Positions 6,139 to 7,746 of a stretch of DNA of 7,746 nucleotides are shown one piece after another. This stretch comes from Undibacterium sp. (GTDB lineage: Bacteria; Pseudomonadota; Gammaproteobacteria; Burkholderiales; Burkholderiaceae_D). Location: positions 1 to 7,746 of the forward strand of contig JAIELM010000556.1 in the NCBI GenBank assembly GCA_019752975.1, read 5' to 3'. The notes under the pieces were generated by a model. The model was given only the letters and a program-made list of their open reading frames with translations, was not told the origin of the DNA and did no database searches. The position numbers and the translations under genes were made by a program. The number at the start of each line of letters is the position of its first letter. Positions within the stretch are counted from its first letter, which is position 1.

Positions 6139-6227
6139 GTCTTTCCCGCATGTTTTTAGCGGGAATCCAGCGACTTTTGTTCAGCAACGGACGCCACTGT
6201 ATTCCCGACTAAACCCTAGTGAATGAC
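6139..6227. repeat. Degenerate dispersed palindromic repeat (REP/MITE-like)
   Basis: The left end is GTCTTTCCCGC, continuing into a hairpin TTCCCGC (6143-6149), 9-nt loop, GCGGGAA (6159-6165), then TCCAGCG. The right end reads TATTCCCG...AGTGAATGAC, so the outer ends are imperfect inverted repeats of the GTCATTCCCGC type. Elements with GTCATTCCCGC...GCGGGAATCCAG ends are found scattered through intergenic regions of many proteobacterial genomes. The 5' hairpin is intact, and the 3' hairpin is decayed. No transposase is encoded. Confidence 0.6.
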
Positions 6228-6334
6228 AAAAAATAGGGTGGAGTGCTTCGAAATTTCAACTTCGTTATAGAGGACTGAATAATTACGATCTGGGTACGTT
6301 ATGAAGTTTGCGGCATTTTATTTACATCTCGCCC

Positions 6335-6341
6335 AAGGAGG
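6335..6341 (+). promoter_or_regulatory. Strong ribosome binding site of the propeller gene
   Basis: AAGGAGG lies 7 nt before the ATG at 6349. An in-frame ATG at 6301 would add 16 residues but has no ribosome binding site and would bury the signal peptide, so 6349 is preferred. Confidence 0.85.
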
Positions 6342-6348
6342 CGCTCAA

Positions 6349-7746
6349 ATGATTTTGAAGAATTTCCTATACTTAAAAAAAGCCTTCTTCATTTTCTTAT
6401 TTTTTTTCTACATATACCCAGCTTCAGCTGCTCAAGTAGCAAATTTTGGCACGCCTTTCATCAAAAATTATGACGCAAAAATCTATAAAGCCAACAGTCA
6501 AAACTGGGTTGCTATACAGGATAGGCGAGGACTGATGTATTTTGGAAACTCGACAGGAATACTCGAGTTTGACGGACAGCGCTGGCAACTTATTGCTACT
6601 CCCGGTAACCCTATGGTGCGCTCATTAGCACTAGCATCGGACGGCACCATTTTTTACGGTTCCGTCGGCGATTTTGGTTACCTTTCCGCATCCTCTTCGG
6701 GGAAAATTTCAGCAGTTTCTTTAAAGGATGCCATCCCCAAAGATGAGCAGATTTTTAACGATGTCTGGCAGATAGAAAGTACGGCACAAGGAATATATTT
6801 TTTGACGAGAAGTCGGATTTTTCGCTATTACCAGGGAAAAGTGACTACCTTGTCGGGCAAGTTCGCGTCCTCGCAAGCCTGCGTGATTAACGGGGTACTA
6901 TTTTATGTGGATATGGATAAGGGAATCAGTTTGATTGATGGAGATCAAATTGTGCCCGTCCCTCAATTGGATGGACTAGCGAATGGTGCGCGCTTGACGC
7001 TGGCTAGATCAGGCGAGCACGAAATGTTGATTGGGCGAATGTCTGGAGATTTTCGTTTGGTTAATCTTGAACCGCTTTGGGACACAGCATCGAAGAAATA
7101 TCTACCAGCCCGGCCTGCGAATAACTTGGTTCAAGCATTTCCTACCGAGTTGGATGGATTGCTCAATGAAAATGATGCCTATCTCTATAAACTCATGGCA
7201 TTAACCGGAGATCGCTTTGCCATTAGTACGATCAAAGCGGGCGTACTGATTTTTGATCGCAACGGCAAGATCCTTCAGGTGATTAATCGGAACGTCGGTC
7301 TATCCGATAACACAGTGGCGGGCATTATGAAGGACCGATCCAATAATCTGTGGGCGACTACAAATTCGGGCATTTCCTATATCGAGCTGAGCACACCGCA
7401 AACCTTATTTGATACTCGCAATGGTATTGATGGCGTCACGATGTCCCTTGCTTATCACAAAGGGCGATTATATGTTGGCGGTTTTCAAAACATATTTGTT
7501 CAACAGCCCTTTCAATACTCCTTGAAAGACGATACGCCTAAATTTATGCCGCTCAAACAAGGTCCCAGTGAGGCGTGGCAATTCAAGGAAGTGAAGGGTG
7601 AGTTAATGGCTGCCTCGGGACGTGGCCTGTATCGTATCGAGGGCGAATCAGCGACGAAGATTCCTAAGTCTTCAGGTAATGCTTATTGTTTGGGTTATAC
7701 CTCACTTTGGCCGGATCATTTATTTGTCGGTCTGATGGGTGGAGTT
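6349..7746 (+). CDS. Periplasmic beta-propeller sensor protein, 5' part only
   Basis: The first 466 residues of a protein that continues beyond the right edge; no stop occurs in the window. Residues 1-27 are a signal peptide: basic start, a long Phe/Leu/Ile core, ending ASA near 25-27. The rest resembles the ligand-binding beta-propeller of two-component regulators. A WVAIQDRRGLMYFGNSTGILEFDGQRW block (53-79) is followed by RSLALASDGTIFYGSVGDFGYL, and a clear regulator-propeller unit GLSDNTVAGIMKDRSNNLWA (317-336) leads into TTNSGISYIEL. In known relatives such propellers precede a Y_Y_Y domain, a membrane helix and a cytoplasmic output such as a histidine kinase, diguanylate cyclase or DNA-binding domain. 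Which one applies cannot be seen. The propeller repeats place it in the periplasm. Transcribed divergently from the porin operon. Confidence 0.85.
   Translation, partial: MILKNFLYLKKAFFIFLFFFYIYPASAAQVANFGTPFIKNYDAKIYKANSQNWVAIQDRRGLMYFGNSTGILEFDGQRWQLIATPGNPMVRSLALASDGTIFYGSVGDFGYLSASSSGKISAVSLKDAIPKDEQIFNDVWQIESTAQGIYFLTRSRIFRYYQGKVTTLSGKFASSQACVINGVLFYVDMDKGISLIDGDQIVPVPQLDGLANGARLTLARSGEHEMLIGRMSGDFRLVNLEPLWDTASKKYLPARPANNLVQAFPTELDGLLNENDAYLYKLMALTGDRFAISTIKAGVLIFDRNGKILQVINRNVGLSDNTVAGIMKDRSNNLWATTNSGISYIELSTPQTLFDTRNGIDGVTMSLAYHKGRLYVGGFQNIFVQQPFQYSLKDDTPKFMPLKQGPSEAWQFKEVKGELMAASGRGLYRIEGESATKIPKSSGNAYCLGYTSLWPDHLFVGLMGGV

Larger units (their letters stand above)
5790..6348. other. 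559-bp spacer between divergent genes
   Basis: This spacer separates the porin operon (minus) from the propeller gene (plus). It contains the porin leader with its ribosome binding site and TATACT box, and a degenerate dispersed repeat at 6139-6227. A plus-strand 25-codon frame at 6058-6135 (MRRRYSNSVEVALNGK...) has a purine-rich AGAAGGG 6-7 nt upstream but no other support. Two overlapping minus-strand frames of about 70 codons near 5858-6098 have no ribosome binding site or protein-like pattern. The 120 bp before the propeller gene have no convincing -35/-10 pair. Confidence 0.5.

Overview
The window looks like chromosomal DNA from a Gram-negative proteobacterium, most likely a gamma- or betaproteobacterium. 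The evidence is an outer-membrane porin ending in Phe, several Sec signal peptides, AGGAG-type ribosome binding sites, a bacterial thiopurine methyltransferase-type protein and a small bacterial MAPEG protein. Base composition is moderate. The species cannot be read from the sequence. No rRNA, tRNA, CRISPR array, integrase or intact insertion sequence was seen.

Left part (1-1267): the 3' half of a thiopurine S-methyltransferase-like gene (+) enters from the left edge and faces a small MAPEG membrane-protein gene (-) across a 34-bp gap. About 500 bp then carry no intact gene. They hold a plausible promoter for the MAPEG gene and a same-frame stretch broken by stops that may be a decayed gene.

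Middle (1268-5789): three genes lie on the minus strand. In transcription order they are a porin-like outer-membrane beta-barrel protein, a small PstS-like periplasmic binding protein whose ribosome binding site abuts the porin stop codon, a 462-bp structured intergenic region, and a large sensor histidine kinase. The kinase has an extracytoplasmic domain, a standard HisKA/HATPase core and, unusually, a substrate-binding-protein-like domain after the ATPase domain. A working model is that the porin and small binding protein handle or sense a solute in the envelope and the kinase responds to a related signal. No response regulator, ABC permease or ATPase is in view, so this is inference.

Right part (5790-7746): a 559-bp spacer between divergent genes contains an 89-bp degenerate dispersed repeat of the GTCATTCCCGC...GAATGAC kind. 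It is followed by a plus-strand gene with a strong ribosome binding site that runs off the right edge. Its visible 466 residues are a signal peptide and a two-component-regulator-type beta-propeller, so it is probably the sensor part of a second membrane signalling protein whose output domain lies outside the window.

The most unusual element is the kinase with a binding-protein-like module at its C-terminus, on the predicted cytoplasmic side.
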